Shown here: positions 1-10,180 of the stretch, piece by piece
Layout: every line of letters starts with the position of its first letter
How positions within the stretch are numbered: the stretch's first letter is position 1
Source: Monoplex corrugatus
Lineage: Eukaryota > Mollusca > Gastropoda > Littorinimorpha > Ranellidae
Assembly: GCA_030674185.1 (NCBI GenBank)
Contig: JAPXFY010000015.1
Span: 25,971,043-26,035,042, forward strand
Reading direction: 5' to 3'
Length of the DNA: 64,000 bases
Position numbers and translations under genes: made by a program
Notes under the pieces: model-generated
Told to the model about the DNA's origin: nothing
Databases searched by the model: none
What the model saw: only the letters and a program-made list of their open reading frames with translations

Positions 1-24
1 GTGCGGGAGTCAAAGGGTTTTAAG
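1..24. mobile_element. TTAA palindromic element, right terminus only
   Basis: The window opens inside the terminal sequence GCGGGAGTCAAAGGG followed by TTTTAA. This is the same end as the complete elements at 12343 and 31025. The rest lies left of the window. Confidence 0.6.
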
Positions 25-710
25 CACTAAATAAATAAAATAATAAAAATTTAAAAAAACACCTTCGAACATTGTGTGTAAACTTGTTCCACTTTTGAAG
101 TCACAATAGCAGCAAATCAGCCATAAAAACTGTCACAAATCAAGCTTTTCCCCTTGTTTTAGTGCATTTCGTAGCATGATGTCGATCACATTACACGTTA
201 AAGAAAAAGGAAGGACAGTGAGCAACGAAGGTAGGTACGAAAAAATCAATTTGCCAAACCAGACGCTGATATCACTCCCCCCCCCCACCCCACCCAAGTA
301 TATTCCTCCAACCCTCTACCTCACCACGCCAACCAACCCACCACCTCCTCCCACCCCACCCCCCACCCCCTATTTCAATCAAAATCACTCCGCACCTGAC
401 CAGTCTGGACTTTCGCCAAAGCAATTTGATTTCAGACAGACTGGCAGACACCCAACTACTTGACTTGTCTGCCCTCAGAGAAGACGAAAGAGATGACAGT
501 GTCCCCGCTGTAGCCTACCTATATTGACAAGACCCTGAACCAACACAATGCCCTCGCGGACACCGCTGTAGATGAAAGCAAAAAACAAGATGGTCAACCC
601 GTAACAATGTTCTTTTTCATACAATAAAATATATTCATTTAATGGACCGTCATTATTCCCCCAAACCCATGTTCTCGATACAATTCATATTTTCTAGTCT
701 TGTTTGTCAG
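25..710. other. No gene recognised; C-rich block
   Basis: Low-copy AT-rich sequence. A strongly C-rich block at about 278-372 (runs of CCCC and CCACCCC) makes a Pro/Thr-rich open frame at 176-463. That frame has no recognisable domain and looks compositional. The other strand of the block is G-rich. Confidence 0.4.
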
Positions 711-785
<75 letters not shown>

Positions 786-789
786 ATTG
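711..789. repeat. (GT)n(AT)n microsatellite
   Basis: Five GT units pass directly into about 33 AT units with one TA phase slip near 773. Confidence 0.97.
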
Positions 790-864
790 TATACACTCAG
801 TAGAATACCTAAAGCGGTTGTAAGCCAGAAGTGCGCATGCTTAAATAACATACTCACAAATACC

Positions 865-1438
865 ATCTGGGAACGGACGTCCTCTCACCAGACGCAGATG
901 CGCACCAGAAACAGCCAGCAGAATCGGCCAAGCTGAAACAGCATTCAAGAAGATGAAAAGCGTTCTTACCAACAAAAGCCTAACAATTAACTCCAGGAAG
1001 TGAGTTCTTGAATGTTGCATAGAACCGATACTGTTGTACGGTTGTGAAGCGTTGACAGTCAACACGCAAAGTCAGAACAAAATTGAGGCAACTGAAATGT
1101 GTGTTCTAAGAAGAATGATGAAAGTTCCATGGACAGCAAAGAAAAAAATGAGACAGTCTTAAAGGAGGGCAGACACAAGAAGGTCATTAATAAAGAAGAT
1201 TAGGAAAAGACAAACACATTTATAGTACATATTATGAGGAAAGGGGAATAAAAACACCTGGTCACAACAAGAAGCTGGAGGGAAAGAGAACACCAGGTAG
1301 ACCCAGGAAGAAATATTGGAAGGACTTGCAGGTTGGCTGAAGACAGAGAGGGTGGGAGATGTACTTGCAGCGACAGGGGATAGATTCATGTGGACGGCCA
1401 TGATCGCCAAGGCCATATGGCAGGACACATGATGATGG
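865..1438 (+). mobile_element. RTE/BovB-like LINE fragment, 3' end
   Basis: Decayed reverse transcriptase C-terminus. Translated piecemeal it gives KKMKSVLTNKSL, LLYGCEALTVNTQSQNKIEA, VLRRMMKVPWTAKK and GRPRKKYWKDLQ, the order seen in RTE/BovB-type C-termini, with several stops and frame changes. It ends in the family's ATGATGATGG tail. It is the paralogue of the copy at 33435-34031, which is better preserved. A six-base match TACCAT at 861-866 and 1439-1444 is a possible target-site duplication. Clade assignment is from motifs only. Confidence 0.7.
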
Positions 1439-1617
1439 TACCATTCAATATAACATGAATGTCAACATGGTCATCTGCATACTACGCGAATAGCCGACCA
1501 TTTTCTGTCCAGACAGCAGCATGTGGTCCTGATGAGACGCCACATGGACTGCACGTACAAACAGACCCCTTCACCAAACCGCTCCAGTGGTCAAGAAGCC
1601 CTGACTATTTAACATAG

Positions 1618-1797
1618 CGAATCATCTCTATCAAGTTAAGCGGCAGGAGACATGATCATTGAGGGATAACTACAATTCTAGTGACCACCAAGCTCCAATG
1701 AATGCCAGCAGGAACTGGATAAAATGACCACATTCCTCGCAAAATTTGTACTGACCACATGGTCCGTCAACGAAAAAAAAAGAAGAAAAAGAATTGT
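1618..1797 (+). repeat. Dispersed repeat V, copy 1
   Basis: This block (AAGCGGCAGGAGACATG, then CTGGATAAAATG) recurs at 2372-2612. The two copies flank the S530 element at 1807-2345. Confidence 0.7.
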
Positions 1798-1806
1798 TCT
1801 GTTGTT

Positions 1807-2345
1807 ATTGTTATTAGAAGCCCAGCCGACCGCGCAGAGACATATCAGGGCTATTAACATTTCAAAACATACAGTATTTCAACACGAAAAAAAAAAGGAA
1901 AAGAAAATTAAGAACACATGTCAGTGCGTTTGTGTACATAATCTAAGGAGATACCCCTGGCGTTGACCACTCCATCCAACTCATCGCACACGGAATTTAA
2001 AAAACAAACTTAATATAAATTTAAACATGGCTAAGGACACTGAACATAAAAAAATCTGCCTAATTTCCTAAAACTGCTTCCGCATATCTCATTTCTCTAG
2101 AGCCAACAATGCACTTCATACATGTACCCAATTATCAATCCAAAGAGAAAGTATGTAAGACTTTACGAACACATACAGGTGAATGGATCAGCAAGGCAGA
2201 AAATAACAGTAAGAAATAACAGAAAGCAAAGGAACAAGGCAGAAACAAAGAGTGACAGAAAAGAGGAACTTTCTAGCACAGAATTTCCAGAAGGTAGGGA
2301 TACTATTTATACTGAAAGAGTCCCCGGCATCCCTACAGGGGGAAA
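1807..2345 (-). mobile_element. S530 retroposon, near full length
   Basis: Dispersed ~530-bp unit seen 15 times in the window. Strand is given so that the constant AGCCCAGCCGACTG end is 3', because partial copies most often keep that end, as expected for 5' truncation. Here it runs on the minus strand from the 5' end near 2345 (GGCATCCCTAC side) to the 3' end at 1807, with an AAC/AAT-rich tail. A TATAAATAG motif sits about 40 bases inside the 5' end. No tRNA-type A or B box and no long open frame is visible. Flanked by repeat V on both sides. Confidence 0.75.
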
Positions 2346-2371
2346 GCACTCCTGTGGCAAGAGGCCCTAAT

Positions 2372-2612
2372 ACAGCGATGTCACTCTATCAAGTGAAGCG
2401 GCAGGAGACATGGTCATTGAGGAATAACTACAGCGATGTCACCTCTATCAAGTGAAGCGGCAGGAGACATGGTCATTGAGGAATAACTACAATTCCAGTG
2501 ACCACCAAGCTCCACTGAATGCCAGCAGGAACTGGATAAAATGGCCACATCCCTCGCCAGGTTTGAACTGACCACGTAGTTCATGAACGAAAGAAAAAGA
2601 AAAAGATTTGTT
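2372..2612 (+). repeat. Dispersed repeat V, copy 2, with 58-bp tandem duplication
   Basis: Positions 2372-2429 and 2430-2487 are a near-perfect 58-bp direct duplication. The second unit continues into the longer V sequence shared with 1618-1797. Confidence 0.8.
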
Positions 2613-2802
2613 CTCAATGAACTTTTCTGCAATGAGTTTCACAGCAACATTAAAAGGTACAGCTCAGATTTCATTCAGATGGGTTTGTTTGACTAAATTT
2701 ACATTACCCCTCCCTATCTTTTAAACAACGGTCCAGATAGTAGATAACTTGGGTCAAGGATCACACGCCTAACAGACTGAGTGTACGCTGGTTCAACATC
2801 CT

Positions 2803-2841
2803 GTGTGTGTGTGTGTGCATGTGTGTGTGCGTGTGGTGTGT

Positions 2842-2885
<44 letters not shown>

Positions 2886-2967
2886 TGTGTGTGCGTTGTG
2901 TGTGTGTATGTGTGTGTGTACGTGTGTGAGTGTGTGGTGTGGTGTGTGTGCGTGCGTGTGTGTGTGC

Positions 2968-2998
<31 letters not shown>

Positions 2999-3065
2999 GA
3001 ATGCGTGCGTGCGTGCGTGCGTGCGGCGCGCGCGCGTGCGTGTGTGTGTGTGTGTGTGTGTGTTT
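2803..3065. repeat. Compound (GT)n/(GC)n microsatellite
   Basis: Long alternating purine-pyrimidine tract, mostly GT with GC interruptions (GCGCGCGCG near 2990, 3026). Such tracts are classical Z-DNA candidates. Confidence 0.95.
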
Positions 3066-3130
3066 TAGAGAGATACAGGCTGACAACCTGGATCAAGGGT
3101 CACATGCCTCACAGGCTGAGTGTGCCTTAG

Positions 3131-3205
3131 CGCGCGCGCGTGTATGTGTATGTGTGTGTGCGTGTGCGTGTGCGTGTGCGTGTGCGTGTGCGTGTGCGTG
3201 TGCGT
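3131..3205. repeat. (GC)n/(GT)n and (GTGTGC)n microsatellite
   Basis: Begins with GCGCGCGCG, passes through GT repeats and resolves into a hexanucleotide GTGTGC array. Confidence 0.95.
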
Positions 3206-3261
3206 TGTTTGTTCTATTCCTCTAAAGTGAAACGAACATGCTTCTGACCGGACTGTTTGCG

Positions 3262-3366
3262 CTAAATGAAATCATTAAATTAAATTAGATTAAATTAAAT
3301 TAAATTAATTAAAGCAAAGCAAAGCAAAGCAAAGCAAAGCAAAGTAAAGTAAAGTAAAGTAAAGTA
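3262..3366. repeat. Pentanucleotide array (AAATT)n-(AAAGC)n-(AAAGT)n
   Basis: Three related pentamers succeed each other in blocks (AAATT to about 3312, AAAGC to about 3342, AAAGT to 3366), consistent with point mutation followed by block expansion. Confidence 0.9.
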
Positions 3367-4389
3367 GTGACCACCTTTATTCCGACCTCGTGCATACAAG
3401 TTTTCGTTCTTGTTTTGTATTATCGTCCCAGCGTGTTCATGATTAGGGACTGCAGTGCATACTAGATTGTACACAAGATTATATACGCAGTCCAGATTAC
3501 CTGAAATTCATCGACTGAGTAATCTTAAGAGTACAGCTTTGTCACACAGTTTTAATCCAAAACAAAACTCAACATCATCATGACTATGATCTCCAACCTA
3601 ATTATGATACTACTGTAAAAATATGAAACAAAATTACTGCGCCATAGTCTGTGGCGCGTCATGTTCTGTTCCCATGGTGTCGGAGAGCCAGGCAAAATGA
3701 GTGGCGTGAGGTTTGTGACATAGGAGCGGTGCAGAATGTGGAGCAGGTGAAAAAGCAAACAATCAAATAAGTGAAACAAAAACAAAAAGTGAAACATATT
3801 TTTCGTGTTTGATCTCGACCTCTGACTGTATTTGAATAATCTTGCAGTATTTCATTTTTCAGCATCATAAAATCGGCACAAATGTTAGTAAAAATGAAAA
3901 AATAGATGTCAACAAAAAGCCAAACTACCTACAATTAAGCACTTTCATTTTCTGGACAACCCTGGAATAAATAATGACCACCCTGTTTCATACTTATACA
4001 CTGGCAATTCCTAACTGAAAAACGTCTAATGGTATCAACTTTTGTTTGAACAAAAAATCTTTTTACAATCACCTAAGAAATCTCTGATGACACATTTTAA
4101 TCACAGACACACACAAACACAGATACAATCCCCGGTCGATATTAAAGTCTACCTTCAGACACACAAAAAAGTGGGGATGGGGGAGTTTAAAAAAAGCTGC
4201 AACAGTCACCTAGCCCCGACTTGTACGCACACGCCGCGCGCACGTGAGCTTGAAAAACATGCACGCGCATGAACGACTGAGGGCTGAAGTGTTTGAAGAC
4301 GGCGACAAAGGAGGACATAGATTACACATTAAACCTACCTGACCCGTTAGCTCAAGTGGGTCTCCTCCGGGACTAGTGGGAAACTAAAA
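3367..4389. other. No feature recognised
   Basis: AT-rich sequence with no convincing reading frame, no repeat related to others in the window and no RNA-gene motif that I can see. Confidence 0.4.
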
Positions 4390-4630
4390 GTGAGAGAAAG
4401 GAGAGGGAAAGGGAAGAACGAGAACTTAGAGCTTACAAAAATACTCTTGAGAAAGTCTTTTTAAAAAAAAACATAGATGAAACGGATGGGAAATTCAGAG
4501 AGAGAGACAGAGAGGAGAGGGAAAGAAAAAAACGAGAACTTAATTTTACAAAATTTGTTTTGAGACATGTTTCCCCCCCCCCCCCCCCCCCCAAAAAAAA
4601 GGATGAAACCGATGGAAAATTCAACAGAAC
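4390..4630 (+). repeat. Repeat U, tandem pair, with poly-C run
   Basis: Two diverged units, about 4390-4500 and 4505-4630, share GAGAGGGAAAG, ACGAGAACTTA and ACAAAA blocks. A third U copy lies at 5181-5280, beyond the S530 at 4632. The second unit contains a poly-C run at 4573-4592. Confidence 0.6.
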
Positions 4631-4631
4631 A

Positions 4632-5168
4632 GGGTACCCCGTGGGGACGCCGGGGGCTCTTTCAGTATAAATAGTATCCCCACCGTCTGGAAATTCTGTG
4701 CTAGACATTTCCTCTTTTCTGTCACTGTCTGTTTCTTTCTTCCTCCTTTGCTTTCTGTCATTTCTTCCTGTCATTTTCTGTCTTGCTGGTCCATTCACCT
4801 GTATGCGCTCAATAAAGTCTTACATATTGTTTCATAGGATTGATAATTGGGTACATGCATTAAGTGCATTTTGGCTCTAGGGAGGTGAGATATGCGGAAG
4901 CTATTTTAGGTAATTTAGGCCCGTTTTTATATGTGTTTTGGTGTCGTTAGGTATGCCTAAATTTGTATTCAGGTGGGGTTTTTTTTTATCCCTGTGCGAT
5001 GAATTGGACGGAGTGGTCAACGCCACAGGTATGTCCTTAGATTATGTGCGCGAATGCACTGATATGTGTACTTAATTTTCGTTGTTTTTTTTTCCCCTGT
5101 AGAAGTTTTGTATGTTTTGAAGCGGTTATAGCCCTGATATAGCTCTACGCAGTCGGCTGGGTTTTAAA
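4632..5168 (+). mobile_element. S530 retroposon, full length
   Basis: Complete copy reading 5' to 3' on the plus strand. It has the 5' end GTGGGGACGCC, a TATAAATAG motif at 4665-4675, an imperfect hairpin pairing the 5' GTGGGGA with the ATCCCCAC just after the TATA motif, ATAAAG at about 4811, and the 3' end GCAGTCGGCTGGGTTTTAAA followed by an AACAACAATAAC tail. Repeat U lies on both sides. Confidence 0.8.
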
Positions 5169-5180
5169 CAACAATAACAA

Positions 5181-5280
5181 TAAGAGAACAAGGAGAGGAA
5201 AAGGAAAGAACAGGACCTCAGAGCTTACAAAAATGCTTTTAAGGAAGTCTCTCTTAAAAATTGTGAAACAGAGAATAAAG
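5181..5280 (+). repeat. Repeat U, third copy
   Basis: Shares AGAGCTTACAAAAATGCTTT and the following AAGTCTCTTTAAAA block with the copies at 4390-4630, in the same orientation. Confidence 0.6.
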
Positions 5281-5518
5281 CCCTTATAACTACATTGAGT
5301 AATTTGGGATTCTGATGCTTGAATAAAGAAATGACAGATCATCTAGTTTACAAGATATTCGCCTATATCAAATAACAATTTGAACAGTTTGGAAAAAAAC
5401 ATCGGAAAGATCCGTGAGTATGTACATATATGTATCTTTTTCCCCAAGGATGTATATCAGATAACCAAAACCACAGTCTCTGTTTGTAGATGTAAACATA
5501 ACCTAGGACGCTAAAAAA

Positions 5519-6395
5519 CATATCAGCCTAAATCACCTAAAGTTGCTTCTGCACATAACGATTTCCTTAAAGCCAAAAATGCTCTTAATACATGCACCCA
5601 ATTATCAATCCAAAGAGAAAAGATTATGGTGTTACAGAACACATACAGATGAATGGACCAGCGAGACAGAAAATGACAGGGAGAAACGACAGAAAGCAAA
5701 GGAACAAGAGAGAAACGACAGAAAGCAAAGGAACAAGAGAGAAACGACAGAAAGTAAAGGAACAAGAGAGAAACGACAGAAAGTAAAGGAACAAGAGAGA
5801 AACGACAGAAAGTAAAGGAACAAGAGAGAAACGACAGAAAGTAAAGGAACAAGAGAGAAACGACAGAAAGTAAAGGAACAAGGGAGAAACGACAGAAAGT
5901 AAAGGAACAAGAGAGAAACGACAGAAAGTAAAGGAACAAGGGAGAAACGACAGAAAGTAAAGGAACAAGAGAGAAACGACAGAAAGTAAAGGAACAAGAG
6001 AGAAACGACAGAAAGTAAAGGAACAAGAGAGAAACGACAGAAAGTAAAGGAACAAGGGAGAAACGACAGAAAGTAAAGGAACAAGAGAGAAACGACAGAA
6101 AGTAAAGGAACAAGGGAGAAACGACAGAAAGTAAAGGAACAAGGGAGAAACGACAGAAAGTAAAGGAACAAGAGAGAAACGACAGAAAGTAAAGGAACAA
6201 GAGAGAAACGACAGAAAGTAAAGGAACAAGAGAGAAACGACAGAAAGTAAAGGAACAAGAGAGAAACGACAGAAAGTAAAGGAACAAGAGAGAAACAAAG
6301 AGTGACAGAAAAGAGGAAATTTCTAGCACAGAATTTCCAGAAGGTGGGGGATACTACTTGTACTGAAAGAGCCTCCGGCATCCCCACAGAGAGGA
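5519..6395 (-). mobile_element. S530 retroposon interrupted by its own minisatellite
   Basis: The 5' portion of the family (minus strand) is intact at 6300-6395 and the middle portion at 5519-5680. The 3' end is missing. Between them a 27-bp segment that is single-copy in every other S530 is tandemly expanded. Confidence 0.8.
5683..6298. repeat. 27-bp minisatellite, about 23 units
   Basis: Unit GAGAAACGACAGAAAGTAAA followed by GGAACAA. Variants are few: GCAAAGG in the first units and GGGAG for GAGAG in scattered units. Because 27 is a multiple of three and the unit lacks stops, several frames stay open on both strands (up to 268 codons). These predict monotonous Leu/Ser/Phe nonapeptides and are not credible genes. 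Confidence 0.97.
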
Positions 6396-6902
6396 GGGAG
6401 GTATTCAATGTTAATACATATTCTTATGGCGCACAAATTCCACAGGTCTTCATCTCTCTCGTATTTTATTTCCTGTGGCGTGTCCAGTGAGGGGCAGTCT
6501 GGACGTTGTCATCCTGCTCTCTTCGACGATGTGCCCAATCCATCCCCGCCGTCATTTCATGATTGCTGAGACGGGCCTACCTGAAATTAGAGGCCTGTTG
6601 GCGTAGAGGTAGAGCTTCCCCCACCCACCCCAACTTTCCACCTGACCGCACGGGTTCCTGTCTGACTCACGGAAATATGTATGCGTGTGACCTCCAGTCC
6701 ATCCGGTTGTTACTGGGCACCTGATAATTCTTTGGGTTATACGTTAGTAAAGATAAAGTAACGAGTGGGAGGAGATGGGCAACATCTTTATGATGCTGGT
6801 CTCGAGAACAGGTGAGGTCTCTGCTTCTCTGCTGTCTCATTCCCCTGCAACCTCAAGGTTGTACCACCAACACAACATTCTCATTTATACCACGCACACA
6901 CT
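6396..6902. other. Unassigned sequence with a weak tRNA-like SINE candidate
   Basis: A possible A box (GGCGTAGAGGTAGAGC, 6600-6616) and a loose B-like GGGTTCCTGTC near 6650, followed by TTAGTAAAGATAAAGTAA, resemble a degenerate SINE. Nothing else is recognised. Confidence 0.25.
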
Positions 6903-6968
6903 ACTATCGTATGGAAGGCCATGATCGCCAACGTCATGCGGCAGGGCACACGATGATGATGATGATGT
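6903..6968 (+). mobile_element. RTE-like LINE 3' tip with (ATG)n tail
   Basis: Contains GGAAGGCCATGATCGCCAAC and GCGGCAGGGCACACGATGAT, the last coding bases plus ATG tail of the RTE family. Extremely 5' truncated. Confidence 0.75.
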
Positions 6969-6998
6969 CACACTACTCCACCACCATCACCCAGCCAC

Positions 6999-7180
6999 AC
7001 ACACACACACACACCACACACACACACACACGAAAGACACCATCATCATGAAATGGAGATGGACTAGGCACATCATGGAAGAAAGCAGGACAACACCACT
7101 CGTCAACCTTATTATTTTTATCATCATCGTCGTCGTCGTTATCATCATCATCATCACCGTCATCATTATTATCAGCTCGA
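6999..7180. repeat. (AC)n, RTE-like scrap and trinucleotide tract
   Basis: (AC)n occupies 6999-7031. Positions 7048-7100 (GAAATGGAGATGGACTAGGC) resemble the RTE fragment at 24243. Positions 7105-7180 are ATT/ATC/GTC trinucleotide repeats that may be that fragment's tail. Confidence 0.6.
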
Positions 7181-7672
7181 ATTCACTATATAATCATGCA
7201 AGGATGACAGTTTAGCGCAGAAGACGTTGATAAAACTCAAATGTGGGTGGTCATCTGCCTTTTGCGAAACTAAAAAAAACATCTGCCGATTGAAAAAAAT
7301 CGAATGGTTGTGGTAGGTAGCCTTAGCACAACCAACGAATTGTTAGTAAGGCCTACCACACAGCTGGGCCACTCAAGACAATACAAACACACAGAGGCGG
7401 ATCTACGTGCCAGGCCAAACAATACTACAAACTAGGTGGTCTCGGTTGCTTCTCACGACTGTCAAAAAGCGAGTTTAGGGACGCTGAAAGGACATGAAGG
7501 GAAGCAGACCGCAGCAAGCTGATTATGTCCGCCTGAGCTCGTGCGTCTGCCGCAAACAAGCACTTGTTTGTACACGCCAATCACGCTCCGCTAGCTTGAC
7601 GGAAGAACGCGCGACTGGAAGAGACGATCGTGTGTATGTGGGGTGAGGGGATTGTATTGTTAGGAGAACATA
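7181..7672. other. No feature recognised
   Basis: Low-copy sequence without a convincing frame or repeat relation. Confidence 0.4.
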
Positions 7673-8063
7673 GTGTGTATGTGTGCGTGCGCGCGCGTGT
7701 GTGTGTGTATGTGTGTGTGTGTGAATGTGTGTGTGTCTGTGGTATAGTTATGCATGTGTGTGTGGGGGGGGGGGTGAGGGGATATGGGTTTTCTTTTTTT
7801 TTTAGAATACAGTTATGTGTGTATGCGCACGCGTATATGTGTGGGTATAGTGTGTATATGTGGGGGGTAAGGGGTGGGGGTATTGTTAGTGAATATAATA
7901 TGCACGCGCGCGCGCGCATGTGTATGTGTGTCTGTATGTGTGTGATCTGTGTGTGTGTGTGGCGGGGTAATAACGTGTGTGGGAGGGGGGTAATAACGTG
8001 TGTGTGGTGTGGTGTGTGTGTGTGTGTGTGTGTGGTGGATAACGTGTGTGTGTGTGTGTGGAT

Positions 8064-8115
<52 letters not shown>

Positions 8116-8135
8116 GTGGGTATAGAGTTATGCAT
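7673..8135. repeat. Compound (GT)n-rich region
   Basis: Long GT-dominated region with interspersed GC alternations (7690, 7905-7915), G runs (7766-7775) and a direct GATAACGTGTGTGTG motif repeated near 7978, 7996, 8037 and 8061. The open frames through it are simple-repeat translations. Confidence 0.9.
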
Positions 8136-8229
8136 GTGTGTGTGGATTTGGTGGTGTAGAATGGTGTGGGAAAAACAACTGTTACAATGTTTCTATTGTT
8201 ATTTGACATGACCGCTTGAGCATGATTCC

Positions 8230-8327
8230 TGGGGACCCTTGAACATCGAGACACAGGGGAGACACAGGGGAGACAGACAAAGAGACAGACTGACAGACAG
8301 ACAGACAGACAGACAGGGGCAGTCTGG

Positions 8328-8359
<32 letters not shown>

Positions 8360-8545
8360 TCAGAAAGAGACACAGAGAGAGAAAGGGTCAGAAAGAAAGA
8401 CAGACAGAGAGAGAGAGAGAGAGTCAGAAGGAGAGACAGAGAAGAGAGAGAGAGAGAGAGAAAGGGTCAGAAAGAAATGACAGAAAGACAGAGAGACAGA
8501 GAGAGAGAGAGAGACAGAGAGAGAGAGAGAGATGAGGGAGGGAGG
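8230..8545. repeat. (GACA)n and (GA)n microsatellites
   Basis: GACA/GACAGGG repeats at 8250-8322 followed by interrupted (GA)n with CAGA and GTCAGAAAGA interspersions to 8545. Confidence 0.93.
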
Positions 8546-9521
8546 GGGAGACAGGAAAAGGGCCACCTTGACGACAGAGAGAGACAGACGCGAGGGGAGG
8601 GGGGAAGGGGGTGAGAAATTGTAACCGATCAGTAACACACACACACAAAAAAAAATTAGCCAATCAAAAAGAAACAAACGAAAATAGAACTAGGAAGGGC
8701 GAGTAAGCCAAAGTGTATTGACTACGGCTTGGGATCAACGCTTCTTGGCAGATACGGACATAGGGACAACACAAACGTGTCAGAGATCAGTGTTGGGGTC
8801 AGAGATGAACATGTTAGCGTTACAGACTAAAGTGCTTGAGGCTGTTGGTTTTTGAAAGAACGATATAATTTTCATCATTATTATTGTTGTTGTTGCTGCT
8901 GCTGTTGTTGTTGTTGTTGTTACTGTTTACTTTTTACGTCGGTTGGTATGTACGTTGTATCCGGGTTAAATTAAAGGCCACATGCGTCAGGGCGTGGGTA
9001 AAAGACTAACGGACCTGTAAACGATGTGGTAGACAAAGGGGGCTTGACTTAGGTTCAAGAATGCATAACACATTCAGTCACTTTGTGCACAATGCATCTA
9101 GTCAATTCATTGATAACAACAACAAATCCAAAGCTTTAGCAAGTTCTTTAGAATGTAATGCATTTGCTTACCGCAGCGGAGGACAAGATTTTTAATATGA
9201 TAAAGTAAACGAGATTTAATGATAGGAAATAAACAGGCATAAATATGCAAACAGAACACAGTTTATGATTAAAATTAATCACGAAACAGACACTGATAAT
9301 CTTTTACTTGTGAAGGCCATCGACCTATACATAACAAAATGTTAACAAAATGCAAAAACAGGTACATCTATCTATCCATACATGCATATATTATTACATG
9401 TGCATAGTACAGCCATATATATATATACCAAAAAAAAATCAGCCAATCAAAAAGAAACAATATATATTCCTACTTGTATACTTAATAATCCATACCTCAT
9501 GAGAGAAACCGTGAGAGCGAA

Positions 9522-9522
<1 letters not shown>
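8546..9522. repeat. Mostly unique sequence with a short (GTT)n
   Basis: A GTT/GCT trinucleotide run is at 8883-8923 and ATATAT near 9415-9428. CAATCAAAAAGAAACAA occurs twice (8661 and 9443), so a short segment here is duplicated. No gene recognised. Confidence 0.5.
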
Positions 9523-9575
<53 letters not shown>

Positions 9576-9642
9576 CACACACACATACACACACGCGCGC
9601 GCGCGCCCGCGTGCGCACACACACACACACACAGATTTGATT
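9523..9642. repeat. (AC)n with GC-rich interruption
   Basis: AC repeat broken by a GCGCGCGCGCGC stretch at 9593-9606. Confidence 0.95.
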
Positions 9643-9739
9643 CTTGTTTACAAATTCATCTCAGAACTATACAGAAAAAAATAACAAATTCAGTTTTCTA
9701 CCCTGTGCCCTACCGTATAGATGCATGCATTAAGACTCT

Positions 9740-9950
9740 CACTGCGCGATAAACCGGACTCCAGAAAAAACATGACAATAGAATGAGAACGCGTATTTGA
9801 TGTAACAAGACAAGACAGGCGCAAATTTTCGGCCAACTGGACTTTTTCAAGCGTAAAAGTAAGATAACAAATAATAAACAACACAAAAACAAAAACAAAA
9901 CTTCGCGGGAAAAAAACAGCAAAACTTCCCTGATCCGTCGAGCAAGAGAA
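9740..9950 (-). repeat. Dispersed repeat W, copy 1
   Basis: Shares GACAAGACAGGCGCAAATTT, TCGGCC and CAAGCGTAA blocks with 11045-11245 in the same orientation. The minus strand gives short LRLSCLV-like peptides in both copies, perhaps a remnant of a LINE 3' coding end, but no domain can be named. Confidence 0.65.
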
Positions 9951-9970
9951 AATAGCCGATTAACAATTCA

Positions 9971-10180
9971 GTGTTTGTTTGTTTTGTTTGTTTGTTTGTT
10001 TGTTTGTATGTTTGTTTGCTTGCTTGCTTATTTCTTTGTCTGTCTGTTTGCTTGTTTGTTTGTTTTTTGCTGCTTGCTTATTTGTTTGTTTTGTTTTTGT
10101 TTGTTTGCCTGTGTGTTTGTTTATTTGTTTTGCTTGCTTGTTTGTTTGGTTGGTTGGTTGTTTGCTTGCTTGTTTTTTTT
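9971..10180. repeat. (TTTG)n/(CTTG)n microsatellite
   Basis: About 200 bases of TTTG and CTTG tetramers. Frames are open through it only because the repeat lacks stops. Confidence 0.95.

Noticed and set aside
718..789. (AT)n tract as a replication origin or matrix attachment site
   Set aside because: Only composition supports this; there is no flanking motif evidence.
2803..3225. Cys-Val and His-Thr repeat proteins at many (GT)n/(AC)n sites
   Set aside because: Translations of dinucleotide repeats (GTGTGT gives Cys-Val, ACACAC gives His-Thr).
4632..5168. S530 as an LTR or Helitron
   Set aside because: No TG/CA ends or 5-bp duplications for an LTR. The hairpin near GTGGGGAT lies at the end opposite to a CTRR-type terminus, and truncated copies are asymmetric as in retroposons.
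5523..6408. Three overlapping minus-strand frames (224-268 codons) with nonapeptide repeats
   Set aside because: 27-bp minisatellite of 9 codons without stops; all three phases are open and the source sequence is noncoding S530.
8239..8614. Arg-Glu-rich frames (coiled-coil or nuclear-speckle-like)
   Set aside because: (GA)n and (GACA)n translated; the mirror strand gives Ser-Leu repeats.
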